NCBI GenBank assembly: GCA_023015935.1
Contig: JALKAY010000001.1
Location: 124,874 to 188,873, forward strand
Length of the DNA stretch: 64,000 nt
Direction: 5' to 3'
Source: Flavobacteriaceae bacterium F08102
Lineage (GTDB): Bacteria > Bacteroidota > Bacteroidia > Flavobacteriales > Flavobacteriaceae
The notes under the pieces are model-generated. The model was not told where the DNA came from. It saw only the letters and a list, made by a program, of their open reading frames with translations, and searched no databases. The position numbers and the translations under genes are program-made. The stretch's first letter is position 1. Each line of letters opens with the position of its first letter. Below are positions 34,797 through 44,356 of this stretch, piece by piece.

Positions 34797-37121
34797 ATGA
34801 AAAATACTTTATCCCTGCTTATCATAGCACTTTTTCTTGCCAATTGCCATACACCATCGACCCAAGAAAAAGGGGCTTTAACCAACGCTGATTACCTACG
34901 TGCTACCAAGCATTTAGGAAGATATATGAATCCTTTAGTTTACGATCAAATTAAAAATGGATGGTGGACCCAAAACGGAAATTACATCTATCGAAAATCG
35001 ATTCATGGTGGGCATCAATTTGTGTTTGTAGATATTTCTACCAAGCATAAAAAATCGGCTTTTGATCATGAACGACTCGCTAAGGAACTTTCAAAATTAG
35101 TAGGTGAACAATACACTGCAAGTACGTTACCATTTACAAGTTTTGATCAAAAAGAAGGGAACTATATTGATTTTACCTGTAAGGGGAAATCATATCGCTG
35201 CGATTTAAACACGTATGCTTTGTCAGAAAACAAGGATAAAAGCTCATCTTCAAAAGCCAATGAAGTTCTCTCACCCAACGGCAAGTTGGCTGCCTTTATT
35301 AAAGATTACAACCTTTGGGTGAGAAATGTTGAAACCAATTTAGTACAACAGCTAACGTTTGATGGAAAAAAAGATTACGGATATGCTACCAATAATGCTG
35401 GATGGACTAAAAGCGATAAACCCGTTCTTGCTTGGTCACCCAATTCAGATAAAATCGCTACGTTTCGTCAAGATGCACGAGGCGTAAAAGAAATGTATTT
35501 GACATCAACAAACGTTGGCCATCCAAAATTAGAAGCATGGAAACATCCATTACCTGGAGACAGTATCGTTTTTAAAATTGAACGTATTATTATTGAAGTA
35601 ACGCCTAAGGCTAAGATCATTCCTTTAAACATTCCTCCCGATTTTCAACGTTCTACCACCACCGATCATATCGCAGGTAGAAATGGAGAATTATTAGATG
35701 TTCAATGGAAGGATGATGGAACCCAATTGGCTTTTATATCATCTTCTCGAGATCATAAAATTGCCCATTTACAAATCGCAGATGCACAATCAGGAAATGT
35801 AACATCAATTCTTAAAGAACATGTTGACACATATTATGAATCTGGTGTTAAAAAGGAAAATTGGCATGTATTATTTGATTCTAATGAAGTGATTTGGTTT
35901 TCTGAACGGGATAATTGGGGGCATTTATACTTATATGATATTCAAGGTAATTTAAAACACCAAATTACTAAAGGAGAATGGGCTGTACAACAACTTCTTC
36001 ATATTGACCCCATCCATCGGGAACTACGATTTACTGCGGGAGGTAAAGAAAGTGGAAATCCGTATCATAAATATTTATATAAAATAGGATTTGACGGAGC
36101 TAATATGATCACTTTAACTCCAGACACTGGGGATCACCGCGTAATAGCTTCACCTGATTGGACTTATTTTATTGACACCTATTCTACAACAAATACCCCT
36201 CCTATTTCTGTAGTTCGTGATCTACAAGGAACCCTCATAATGTCTTTAGAAAAAGCCAATATTGACGCATTAAAAGCAGCCAATTGGCAACAACCTATTG
36301 AATTTACCGTAAAAGCTAGAGATCATAAAACAGATTTATATGGCTTACTCTATTTACCGAGTTCTTATGACGCACATAAATCGTACCCAGTACTGAATTA
36401 CATCTACCCTGGCCCGCAAACCGGAAGCATTAGCGATTATAGTTTTAAAGCCGCTAGAAGAGACTTTCAAGCTGTGGCAGAACTAGGGTTTATCGTAATG
36501 GCTGTAGATGCAATGGGAACCCCGGGAAGATCAAAATCATTTCACGATGCCTATTACGGAAATATGGGGGATAATGGTTTACCTGACAATATAACCGCCA
36601 TTAAACAATTGGCAGCACAGTATAAAGGAATGGATACAACCCGTGTTGGAATCTGGGGACATTCAGGGGGTGGATTTGCTTCAACAAGAGCCCTATTTCA
36701 ATATCCCAATTTTTATGACGTTGCAGTTTCTGGATCAGGAAATCATGACAATAGAAATTATGAAGCAGATTGGGGAGAGAAATGGCATGGACTCTTAACT
36801 TATTACGATCAAAATGATCGTGAATCTAACGGTTCTTCAAACTATGACAGTCAAGCCAATCAATTATTAGCAAAAAATTTAAAAGGACACCTATTAATTA
36901 CGCATGGTAGTATGGATGACAATGTTCACCCTTCTAATACAATGCTGGTTGTAGAGGAATTAATTCGAGCTAATAAGGATTTTGACATGATCATTTTTCC
37001 TAACAAACGCCATGGATATGGAGACATGACCAATTATATGACTCGAAAACGGTGGGATTATTTTGTTACACATTTATTAGGTGTTGATCCTCCTAAAGAA
37101 TTTAGTCTAGACGAATTTTAA
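34797..37121 (+). CDS. S9 family prolyl dipeptidyl peptidase (DPP IV-like), exported
   Basis: 774 residues: a lipoprotein-type signal (LFLANC), a beta-propeller DPP IV N-terminal domain (about 90-480) and an alpha/beta-hydrolase domain. The triad is visible: S623 in GHSGGG, an Asp at 707/708 in GSMDDNVHP, and H739 in NKRHGYG. It should release N-terminal Xaa-Pro or similar dipeptides at the cell envelope. It follows the M20 peptidase by 11 bases and is closed by a strong terminator. Confidence 0.92.
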   Translation: MKNTLSLLIIALFLANCHTPSTQEKGALTNADYLRATKHLGRYMNPLVYDQIKNGWWTQNGNYIYRKSIHGGHQFVFVDISTKHKKSAFDHERLAKELSKLVGEQYTASTLPFTSFDQKEGNYIDFTCKGKSYRCDLNTYALSENKDKSSSSKANEVLSPNGKLAAFIKDYNLWVRNVETNLVQQLTFDGKKDYGYATNNAGWTKSDKPVLAWSPNSDKIATFRQDARGVKEMYLTSTNVGHPKLEAWKHPLPGDSIVFKIERIIIEVTPKAKIIPLNIPPDFQRSTTTDHIAGRNGELLDVQWKDDGTQLAFISSSRDHKIAHLQIADAQSGNVTSILKEHVDTYYESGVKKENWHVLFDSNEVIWFSERDNWGHLYLYDIQGNLKHQITKGEWAVQQLLHIDPIHRELRFTAGGKESGNPYHKYLYKIGFDGANMITLTPDTGDHRVIASPDWTYFIDTYSTTNTPPISVVRDLQGTLIMSLEKANIDALKAANWQQPIEFTVKARDHKTDLYGLLYLPSSYDAHKSYPVLNYIYPGPQTGSISDYSFKAARRDFQAVAELGFIVMAVDAMGTPGRSKSFHDAYYGNMGDNGLPDNITAIKQLAAQYKGMDTTRVGIWGHSGGGFASTRALFQYPNFYDVAVSGSGNHDNRNYEADWGEKWHGLLTYYDQNDRESNGSSNYDSQANQLLAKNLKGHLLITHGSMDDNVHPSNTMLVVEELIRANKDFDMIIFPNKRHGYGDMTNYMTRKRWDYFVTHLLGVDPPKEFSLDEF

Positions 37122-37168
37122 CTGTTTTCTTAAACGCATACAGAACTAAATAATATTCACACACCAAT

Positions 37169-37209
37169 AAAAAAGGCTGGGAGAATTAGTGCTTCACCCA
37201 GCCTTTTTT
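37169..37209 (+). terminator. Terminator after the peptidase operon
   Basis: A 13-bp stem, AAAAAAGGCTGGG with CCCAGCCTTTTTT, around a 15-base loop. The A-run and T-run make it usable from both sides, including the convergent PhnA-like gene. Confidence 0.85.
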
Positions 37210-37260
37210 GATATATACAAATCCAAACTATTCAATAGATTTTAGCCTATATATAAAGAT

Positions 37261-37839
37261 TTATACTTTCTTTACATACTTAGTAATAATCACAATTTGT
37301 TGTCCATCTACTTTCCCTTCAATATATTCGGCATTCTCATTATCCAAAGAAATTCTTCGTACCGTTGTTCCGCGTTTAGCAACCATACTCGACCCTTTAA
37401 CTTGTAAATCTTTTATTAAGACTACATTATCTCCAGCTGATAAAATTACGCCATTTGAGTCACGATGAATTATCTTTTCGCTCTCTTCTAATCCTTCACC
37501 GGTTGCCTGCGCCCATTTTAATTCATCCTCTTCTAAATAAAGCATATCTAATAAATCTTGTGGCCAACCTTCATTTTTTAACCGAGATAACATCCTCCAT
37601 GCCAACACTTTGACAGGCGTAAACTCGCTCCACATACTATCATTTAAACAACGCCAATGATTAACATCCATTAAACTTGGATCTTCAATCTGACTTTTAC
37701 AAACATCACAAAGTAAAGCAGAGCCATCGATCCCTCCAGTTGACACAGGTGGCACCTCATAAACACTAAGATTCTGTGTACTTCCACACAATTCACACGA
37801 AGACCCACTTCGATCCATTAGTTTACTTTCTACACTCAT
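37261..37839 (-). CDS. PhnA domain protein
   Basis: 192 residues from the ATG at 37839. A TTG six codons upstream is open but overlaps the -7 element, so it is rejected. The N-terminus carries a zinc ribbon (CELCGSTQNL, LCDVC), and the C-terminal PhnA domain contains VILSAGDNVVLIKDL and KRGTTVRRI. Despite the name, PhnA-type proteins are not shown to act on phosphonates; the role is unclear. It is transcribed alone from a good promoter. Confidence 0.9.
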   Translation of the reverse strand: MSVESKLMDRSGSSCELCGSTQNLSVYEVPPVSTGGIDGSALLCDVCKSQIEDPSLMDVNHWRCLNDSMWSEFTPVKVLAWRMLSRLKNEGWPQDLLDMLYLEEDELKWAQATGEGLEESEKIIHRDSNGVILSAGDNVVLIKDLQVKGSSMVAKRGTTVRRISLDNENAEYIEGKVDGQQIVIITKYVKKV

Positions 37840-37854
37840 AATAAAGATTTTTTG

Positions 37855-37884
37855 CAAAAGTACTATTAAAGCTTAATTAAGCAA
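37855..37884 (-). promoter_or_regulatory. Promoter of the PhnA-like gene
   Basis: On the - strand TTG (37884-37882), 19 bp, TACTTTTG (37862-37855): a full consensus match 15 bp upstream of the chosen ATG, and it decides that start. Confidence 0.75.
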
Positions 37885-38292
37885 GAAATTTCTCACCAAA
37901 TTAAGTCTATTACCTATTTCTACTCAACATTCATTAAACTATCAATCATCTCATTACTAGGTTATTACAACCATTTCACATAGCGTAAATTCGCCAGATT
38001 TTCATTAATTCTACGAACCTCTTAATGCATATCTACAATAAAAATTTGATTGAAGAATGCCCTTCAAAATTGATTTGGGCGTTCATATTTTCAATATGAG
38101 ACTAGTTTATGTTACCCCTTAAGAAACAGGTACTAAATAAATTAAAATAGGTGATTAAATCGAAAAGATTTGCTACAACTGAATGGAAAATATCGCAAAA
38201 ATGAAAGGTAATGAGGTTGATTAAACGATTTAATGATAATTCTATAATGAACAATCATAATCGTAATAATGAATCAAGAATTATATAAATAG
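37885..38292. other. Gene-free AT-rich stretch
   Basis: I see no gene, clear promoter or repeat here. Only frames of 24 codons or fewer with no coding character were found. Confidence 0.5.
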
Positions 38293-38577
38293 CTAGGATA
38301 TTTTCAATCCTTTGGTCGTTTCAGATTTACGCGCAGGTGTAATTTTAGCTATTACCTCTTCAGCGAATTCGTAATCTATTTTTCTAAAACGATCTTTAGC
38401 ATATGCGTGGTATCCGCTACTCAACGACTTTACTTCTTGTAGAATTAGTCCTCCATCATACGGATTGAAGCCGACTACTGTGTAGATTTCATACTGTTTT
38501 AATCCCCCTAGTTTATACCATCTTCTTCGTGAATCAATACAAACCACCTTATCTCCGACCTTAAATTTACTCCCCAT
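38293..38577 (-). CDS. Small SH3-like protein, paralogue A
   Basis: 94 residues, unrecognised family. It begins with KFKVGDKVVCIDSRRRW and continues with YTVVGFNPYDGGLILQEVKS and YHAYAKDRFRKI, a pattern of short beta strands like KOW/SH3 barrels. It is a clear paralogue of the protein at 38704. The tail after residue 70 is lysine-rich and differs between the two. No signal peptide is present, so it should be cytoplasmic; the function is unknown. Confidence 0.7.
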   Translation of the reverse strand: MGSKFKVGDKVVCIDSRRRWYKLGGLKQYEIYTVVGFNPYDGGLILQEVKSLSSGYHAYAKDRFRKIDYEFAEEVIAKITPARKSETTKGLKIS

Positions 38578-38703
38578 TTAAAAATAAATTATTTTAATTA
38601 AAAAATCCTTTATTTCTTTTTCATATCACAATAATAGGGAATATCTTTTGAAGTACAACTAAATGAGATGTTAAAATTATCCTTAAAATTTGGTAATTAA
38701 TGA

Positions 38704-38955
38704 TTAGGCTGCTACTTGGTAATTTTTGTATCGTGCATATAAATTACAAGCAAATTCTTCTCCTACTTTTCTAAATCTATGAGCGGCATAAGCGTTGTAA
38801 CCACTGCTTGGACTTTTAATTTCTTCGAGTATGAGTCCTCCGTCATAAGGGTTAAAGCCAGCTACGGTATACACCATATTCTCAGCCAAATTCCCTAATC
38901 TATGCCATCTTCTTTTAGCATTAACGCAAATTACTTTGTCTCCGATATTAAACAT
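38704..38955 (-). CDS. Small SH3-like protein, paralogue B
   Basis: 83 residues. NIGDKVICVNAKRRWHRLG, YTVAGFNPYDGGLILEE and YNAYAAHRFRKV match paralogue A almost residue for residue over about 65 positions. The two genes are 126 bases apart in the same direction, a tandem duplication. The core GFNPYDGGLIL is identical. Function unknown; similar small proteins occur in bacteroidotal phages and chromosomes. Confidence 0.7.
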   Translation of the reverse strand: MFNIGDKVICVNAKRRWHRLGNLAENMVYTVAGFNPYDGGLILEEIKSPSSGYNAYAAHRFRKVGEEFACNLYARYKNYQVAA

Positions 38956-39069
38956 ACTATAAAATTTTTGGATTACATATATAAAACAATTAGAACTTAA
39001 AAAATCCCCTTAAAATTTTAAATTATTTTACATAATAATGGCAAATCCATGAAAGTCAGTAAAAAAATA

Positions 39070-40326
39070 TCAAAACGTTCTACTTGGATTAAAAGGATCT
39101 ATGTTCATCATAAGTGATCGATGACACAAAATCTCACTTACTAATTTTCCCGTTGCCGGACCAAGACTCCAGCCCATCATAGAATGACCCGAAGCTAAAG
39201 TTAAATTATCAAAATTCTTTACTCGTCCGATATAAGGAAGTCCATCAGGTGAAACTGGTCGCAAACCACATTTTGCATCGTCTATTTCTTCTGCATGTAT
39301 ACGCAGTCCTTTATAATAACGTTCAGCAGCCTTTGCTATTGCAGTAACTCGTTCTTTTTTAATAGCGTGATTAAGTCCAGAAAATTCCATCGTACCTGCA
39401 AACCTCGTAAAACCATTCATAGGAGTGACCGCCACCTTCGATTCCATTAAGATAGCTGGATAATTAATCCCTGTAGAACGATGAACATCTATGCGATATC
39501 CTTTGCCTCCTTCCATGGGAATGCTTAGTCCCACTTTTTTTACCAATACGCCTGACCAACTTCCTGATCCTAGTACAAATTCATCCGCTCGATACACGTT
39601 TTTATCTGTGGTGACACTTATTATTTTAGAACCACTGCGGTTAAAATCCACTACCTCTTCACCTGTCTTAAACACCACCCCTTTCTGCCTTAAAAAGGAT
39701 TTCATTTTTTGCATAATTTCAGTAGGCGTTGTATGCGCATCACACGTATAATGCACAGCACATTGCACATCATCTGCTACATTAGGCTCGAGTTTACGCA
39801 ATTCATTTCGAGATAGCATTTCAATGGCAAGACCTTCTGATTTTGCTCTTTCTGCAATTTTCCGTTCTGACGCTCCAGTTTTTTCAGTACGATGTAGCAT
39901 TAAAATCCCTCGCTTATCCCACTGAAAGCTTCCTAAATCTCCTGAATCAAGCATTTCTTGATACAGTTCTTTACTGTGAAGGTTAATATCTCTAATTACT
40001 GAAATTGCCTTTTCAACTTTCTCTTGGGTTGACGATTTTTTAAAATACCAACTCCACTTCAAGAAGTCTTTATCTAAACGAGGTTTCATATAAAACGGAC
40101 TAGCGCTATTAAACATCCATTTGATCCCTTTGTTAATCATTCCTGGAGCGGCTAAACTAATTATATGACTTGGAGTGATGTAACCTGCATTTACATAAGA
40201 TGCACCGCCGCTAGCACCAGTCATAGCCGTTTTATCGATGATAGTTACTTCACAACCTTCTTTTACTAAATAATAGGCAGTGTTCACCCCAATCACTCCA
40301 CCCCCAATAATAATCACTTTTTTCAT
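39070..40326 (-). CDS. D-hydroxyproline dehydrogenase-like FAD oxidoreductase
   Basis: 418 residues of the DadA/glycine oxidase family with an N-terminal FAD motif (IIIGGGVIGVNTAYYLVKEG) and a C-terminal GLRPVSPDGLPYIGR plus GHSMMGWSLGPATGK. In the neighbourhood of a hydroxyproline epimerase, the likely reaction is oxidation of cis-4-hydroxy-D-proline to 1-pyrroline-4-hydroxy-2-carboxylate, feeding the deaminase at 43297. A general D-amino acid dehydrogenase is the alternative; context decides. Confidence 0.85.
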   Translation of the reverse strand: MKKVIIIGGGVIGVNTAYYLVKEGCEVTIIDKTAMTGASGGASYVNAGYITPSHIISLAAPGMINKGIKWMFNSASPFYMKPRLDKDFLKWSWYFKKSSTQEKVEKAISVIRDINLHSKELYQEMLDSGDLGSFQWDKRGILMLHRTEKTGASERKIAERAKSEGLAIEMLSRNELRKLEPNVADDVQCAVHYTCDAHTTPTEIMQKMKSFLRQKGVVFKTGEEVVDFNRSGSKIISVTTDKNVYRADEFVLGSGSWSGVLVKKVGLSIPMEGGKGYRIDVHRSTGINYPAILMESKVAVTPMNGFTRFAGTMEFSGLNHAIKKERVTAIAKAAERYYKGLRIHAEEIDDAKCGLRPVSPDGLPYIGRVKNFDNLTLASGHSMMGWSLGPATGKLVSEILCHRSLMMNIDPFNPSRTF

Positions 40327-40410
40327 TCACACAATATTGTTAATTCTTAACATTTATCAATTGGCATTGGCAGATCTATTATTCTTATTAAAAGAAAATT
40401 TCATTTTGCT

Positions 40411-41418
40411 TCATAACACCTGAAACCCCAATGCATAAGGATCATCCTCTGTATCAATTGACAGGGTATTATACCCATATATTTTGGCCCACCCTTTGAT
40501 GCTTGGAATAATGGCTTTATAAGATCCTAACCTTGTTTCTTCCTGTATACAACCTTCAAAACAACTTCCAATAAAACTCTCATGAATATATGGTTCGCCA
40601 ACATGTAGCCTTCCTTTTACGTATAATTGTGCCATGCGCGCTGAGGTTCCTGTTCCACAGGGAGATCTATCAATTGCACTAGCGCCATAAAAAACAGCAT
40701 TACGACCATTTGAAGTCGCACTTAACGGTTTTCCCGTCCATAACATATGACTTACCCCATGAATCGTTTCGTCTTCGGGATGTATAAATTGATTTGGGTA
40801 TTTTTGATTAATTCGTTCACGCATCACTTGGGAATATTGAATAATTTTTGAAGCTGAAAAATTCGACAACCCTGGATAGTTCTTTTGCGGATCTACAATT
40901 GCATAATAATTGCCTCCATAGGCAACGTCAAAAACAATTTCACCAAGCTCAGGACAATCAATCGTTAACTCAGTGGCCGCCAAATAGCTCTTAACATTCG
41001 TTAGTTTTACCCATTTAACTTTTCCGCATTCTTGATGATATTCAATTTCTACAAGCCCTGCTGGAGCCTCCATCCTTATTTTTCCTGGAATCTTTGGCCT
41101 AATTAACCCCTCTTCAATCCCAACTGTAATCGTTCCTATCGTTCCGTGGCCACACATTGGTAAACAGCCAGATGTTTCAATAAATAAAACAGCCACATCG
41201 TTTTCAGGATTATGTGGCGGGAAAAGGATACTTCCGCTCATCATATCATGCCCTCGCGGCTCAAACATTAAGCCTGTACGAATCCAATCGTACGTTGTCA
41301 AGAAATGTTGTCGCTTTTCACTCATAGAATTTCCCTGCAAACGAGGAGCTCCAGTTTTCACTACGCGAACGGGATTTCCACAAGTGTGCGCATCGATACA
41401 TTCAAAAATTTTTTTCAT
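40411..41418 (-). CDS. 4-hydroxyproline 2-epimerase
   Basis: 335 residues of the proline racemase family. Both catalytic cysteines are present: C89 in MCGHGTIG and C254 in RSPCGTGTS. This identifies a racemase/epimerase rather than the 3-hydroxyproline dehydratase subgroup, which has Thr at the second site. It converts trans-4-hydroxy-L-proline to cis-4-hydroxy-D-proline, the first step of the pathway formed with its three neighbours. Confidence 0.92.
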   Translation of the reverse strand: MKKIFECIDAHTCGNPVRVVKTGAPRLQGNSMSEKRQHFLTTYDWIRTGLMFEPRGHDMMSGSILFPPHNPENDVAVLFIETSGCLPMCGHGTIGTITVGIEEGLIRPKIPGKIRMEAPAGLVEIEYHQECGKVKWVKLTNVKSYLAATELTIDCPELGEIVFDVAYGGNYYAIVDPQKNYPGLSNFSASKIIQYSQVMRERINQKYPNQFIHPEDETIHGVSHMLWTGKPLSATSNGRNAVFYGASAIDRSPCGTGTSARMAQLYVKGRLHVGEPYIHESFIGSCFEGCIQEETRLGSYKAIIPSIKGWAKIYGYNTLSIDTEDDPYALGFQVL

Positions 41419-41479
41419 GTTAATTCCTTATTGATCCCATAAAAAATATAATAAGTGCTCACGACTATTTGTATTTTCA

Positions 41480-43060
41480 TCAATGTTTTACCTCTATACG
41501 GCCATCAACCGTACGTATAATGCCTAACGGATTATTTTCTTTTAGCACATCTGGCAGTAATTCATCTGGCCAATCTTGAAAGCTTATCGGCCTCACCCAT
41601 CGTCTAATAGAATGAATTCCAACAGCGGTAAATCGACTGTCTGTTGATGCGGGATATGGGCCTCCGTGATTCATCGCGGGACACACTTCTACCCCTGTTG
41701 GAACTCCGTTAAAAATAAGTCTACCAACCCTTCTTTCTAGGGCATCCACAGCCGATTTATAATGTACAATTTCGTTGTCATCACTAATAATGGTCCCTGT
41801 TAATTGCCCTTCTAAATTATCAATTATTTGAGTCAATTGCATTACATCTTCACAGGCAACAATCAATGAAAAGGGTCCAAACACTTCTTGATGCAATGTA
41901 GGGTTATTTAAAAAGATCTCGCCTGGAACAAATACGACCGCTTGGTGTGCATGATTTGCCAATATTTGGTCTTTTGAATTGGCAAGGACAACCGTACCCC
42001 TTTGTGTGGATGCGATTTCTTTTAATTGCTCATACGCATGGTGAATATTAGGATGCAACATACACCCCGGCTCTATTTGCAAAATCTCATGAGCCAATTG
42101 ATTAGAAAAAGTCTGGAGTGCTTCCCCCTTAATTCCAAGGATTAATCCTGGATTAGTACAAAACTGCCCAGTCCCCAACGTAATCGAATGAGCATACGTT
42201 TTAGCTAATTCATTGGCACGGTTAGCAAGTGCCTTTGGAAACATAAGTACCGGATTAATACTTCCCATTTCTGCAAAAACGGGAATGGGTTCTTTTCGTT
42301 GAGCCGCTATATCATATAAAGCACGCCCCCCCTTAATACTTCCCGTAAAACCAACACCTTTAATAAATTCATGACTTACCAACTGTTTTCCGACCTCAAT
42401 TCCCCTACTATTTAAATTTGAAAAGACCCCATTTGGCATCCCCGTTTTTTCAGCTGCTTTGATGACGGCAGAGGCAACTAACTCACCAGTTCCTGCATGC
42501 ATAGGATGCGATTTTACAATCACTGGACACCCAGCCGCTAAAGCCGCCGCTGTATCTCCACCAGCAGTAGAATAAGCTAAAGGGAAATTACTTGCTCCAA
42601 AAACAGCGATAGGACCTATTGGAATGTACATTTTACGAAGATCAGGTTTTGCTAAAGGACGTCGATTGGGGTCTCCATGATCGATAGTTGCTTCTACCCA
42701 ATCTCCTTGGCTTACTAATGCTGCAAAACTCTTTAACTGTCCAATTGTTCTACCTCGCTCTCCGATGGCTCTTCCCTCTGGAAGCCCTGATTCAGCACAG
42801 TACATTTTAATAAGAGTTTCATCCAAACTCATTATCTCATCAGCAATACAATTTAAAAATTCAGACCGCCTCCTGTTTGACAATTTACTAAACGTAGAAA
42901 ATGCCTGACGTGCCAACACGGCAGCACGATCTATCTCGGCAGCTGTAGCTTCCGTAAAAACCGGATCATTTGCTTTATTTTCAATCGGATTAAAAGTTTG
43001 ATAACGTACATTTCCTGTTGCTGACAATGTATTACCTATATAATTTTTTCCTGTAATCAT
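41480..43060 (-). CDS. 2,5-dioxovalerate (KGSA) dehydrogenase
   Basis: 526 residues, matching the longer NADP-type aldehyde dehydrogenases that oxidise alpha-ketoglutarate semialdehyde. Catalytic residues are E264 (FAEMGSINP) and C301 (GTGQFCTNPG); FGASNFPLAYSTAGGDTA is typical of the subgroup. It performs the last step of hydroxyproline breakdown, yielding 2-oxoglutarate for the TCA cycle. It lies between the epimerase and the deaminase on the same strand. Confidence 0.92.
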   Translation of the reverse strand: MITGKNYIGNTLSATGNVRYQTFNPIENKANDPVFTEATAAEIDRAAVLARQAFSTFSKLSNRRRSEFLNCIADEIMSLDETLIKMYCAESGLPEGRAIGERGRTIGQLKSFAALVSQGDWVEATIDHGDPNRRPLAKPDLRKMYIPIGPIAVFGASNFPLAYSTAGGDTAAALAAGCPVIVKSHPMHAGTGELVASAVIKAAEKTGMPNGVFSNLNSRGIEVGKQLVSHEFIKGVGFTGSIKGGRALYDIAAQRKEPIPVFAEMGSINPVLMFPKALANRANELAKTYAHSITLGTGQFCTNPGLILGIKGEALQTFSNQLAHEILQIEPGCMLHPNIHHAYEQLKEIASTQRGTVVLANSKDQILANHAHQAVVFVPGEIFLNNPTLHQEVFGPFSLIVACEDVMQLTQIIDNLEGQLTGTIISDDNEIVHYKSAVDALERRVGRLIFNGVPTGVEVCPAMNHGGPYPASTDSRFTAVGIHSIRRWVRPISFQDWPDELLPDVLKENNPLGIIRTVDGRIEVKH

Positions 43061-43296
43061 TCTTTATTTTTACTAATGGTTATTGTAAATAATGGGTGTG
43101 TCTATTAGAGAAATTAATTATGTCCTGGGCTATTTGGTCTTAATCATATCCACCTGCGCAGTTGAGACAAACTCCTTTTAATACTATTTCAACACAAGTA
43201 AATCAACATACACTTAACAACACCAATCATAACAACATCCGTTTCATGTATGAAATGTTAATTCAAAATTCACAGCTTGGGCTAATTTCAAGCCTC

Positions 43297-44217
43297 TTAA
43301 ACTGTGAGATTTTTGTAGTCAGGCAAGATTGGTCTATTGGCCAATCCTTTTTTAATAATAGCCTGAACCTTCTCTCGTTCAGCTCCAAACAACGGCATTC
43401 TTGGCGCCCTTACCATTTCTGTTCCAATTCCCGTATGTACTTCTGCCAACTTAATATTTTGTACTAATTTAGGATTAATATCTAATTCTAACAAGGGGAA
43501 AAACCAGCGATAAATCGCTATAGCCTCTTGAATGCGTCCTGCCTTTTGCAATTCGTAAATTGCAACCGTTTCAGCAGGAAAGGCACAAACTAAACCGGCA
43601 ATCCATCCATCCGCACCCATCAATAAACTTTCTAACGCGATTGTATCTACGCCCGTCATAATCTTAAGTCTATCGCCAAAACGATTTTTTATTCTAGTTA
43701 CATTGGAAATATCGCGCGTTGATTCTTTTACTGCCTCAATATTTTGACACGACAATAGATCTTCAAACATATCCAAGGTAACTTCAATTTTATAATCTAC
43801 AGGATTATTATAAATCATAATCGGCAACGAAGTACTGTTTGCAATTGCCTTAAAATAGGTCACCGTCTCAACATCTCCCGCTTTATAGCGCATCGGAGGA
43901 AGTACCATTAAGCCACTTGCTCCATCCTTTTCTGCAATTTTTGCTGCAGCAATAGCTCCTTGCGTAGTTTGTTCAGCAATGTTTAAAAGTACCGGTATTT
44001 TGCCATCTACAATATTTACTGCCGTTTGAGTAAGCGTTCTTTTCTCTTCACTACGCAAGGTACTTGCTTCCCCCAAGGTTCCCCCTAAAACAATACCGTG
44101 AACCCCAGCTTCCATTTGAGCCCTAATATTAATTTCAAACATAGCTAAATCTAGTTCATCCTCTTGTGTAAATTTAGTCGTGACTGCGGGCATCACCCCT
44201 TTCCATTGTATTTGCAT
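43297..44217 (-). CDS. DHDPS-family 1-pyrroline-4-hydroxy-2-carboxylate deaminase
   Basis: 306 residues of the DapA/NAL TIM-barrel family. The Schiff-base lysine is K164 (IEAVKEST) and the catalytic Tyr is Y136 (MIYNNP). It is most likely not lysine synthesis dapA, because it sits in a hydroxyproline cluster where a DapA-like deaminase converts 1-pyrroline-4-hydroxy-2-carboxylate to alpha-ketoglutarate semialdehyde. It is the first gene of the cluster, divergent from the AraC regulator. Confidence 0.88.
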   Translation of the reverse strand: MQIQWKGVMPAVTTKFTQEDELDLAMFEINIRAQMEAGVHGIVLGGTLGEASTLRSEEKRTLTQTAVNIVDGKIPVLLNIAEQTTQGAIAAAKIAEKDGASGLMVLPPMRYKAGDVETVTYFKAIANSTSLPIMIYNNPVDYKIEVTLDMFEDLLSCQNIEAVKESTRDISNVTRIKNRFGDRLKIMTGVDTIALESLLMGADGWIAGLVCAFPAETVAIYELQKAGRIQEAIAIYRWFFPLLELDINPKLVQNIKLAEVHTGIGTEMVRAPRMPLFGAEREKVQAIIKKGLANRPILPDYKNLTV

Positions 44218-44356
44218 GTTCGTTTATTTTAAGGTAAAATTAATCTAACACTAAGAGAAAAATAAACCATATTTATCCAAAAATGATACTATATTATCCT
44301 TTATAATTAAAAACAAACGTATTTTGCGTAAGAATAGCCCATAACAGGATAGGAAA

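Noticed and set aside
43297-44217. Lysine biosynthesis dapA
   Set aside because: The context is a full hydroxyproline cluster with a divergent AraC regulator, so a DapA-family deaminase is more likely.
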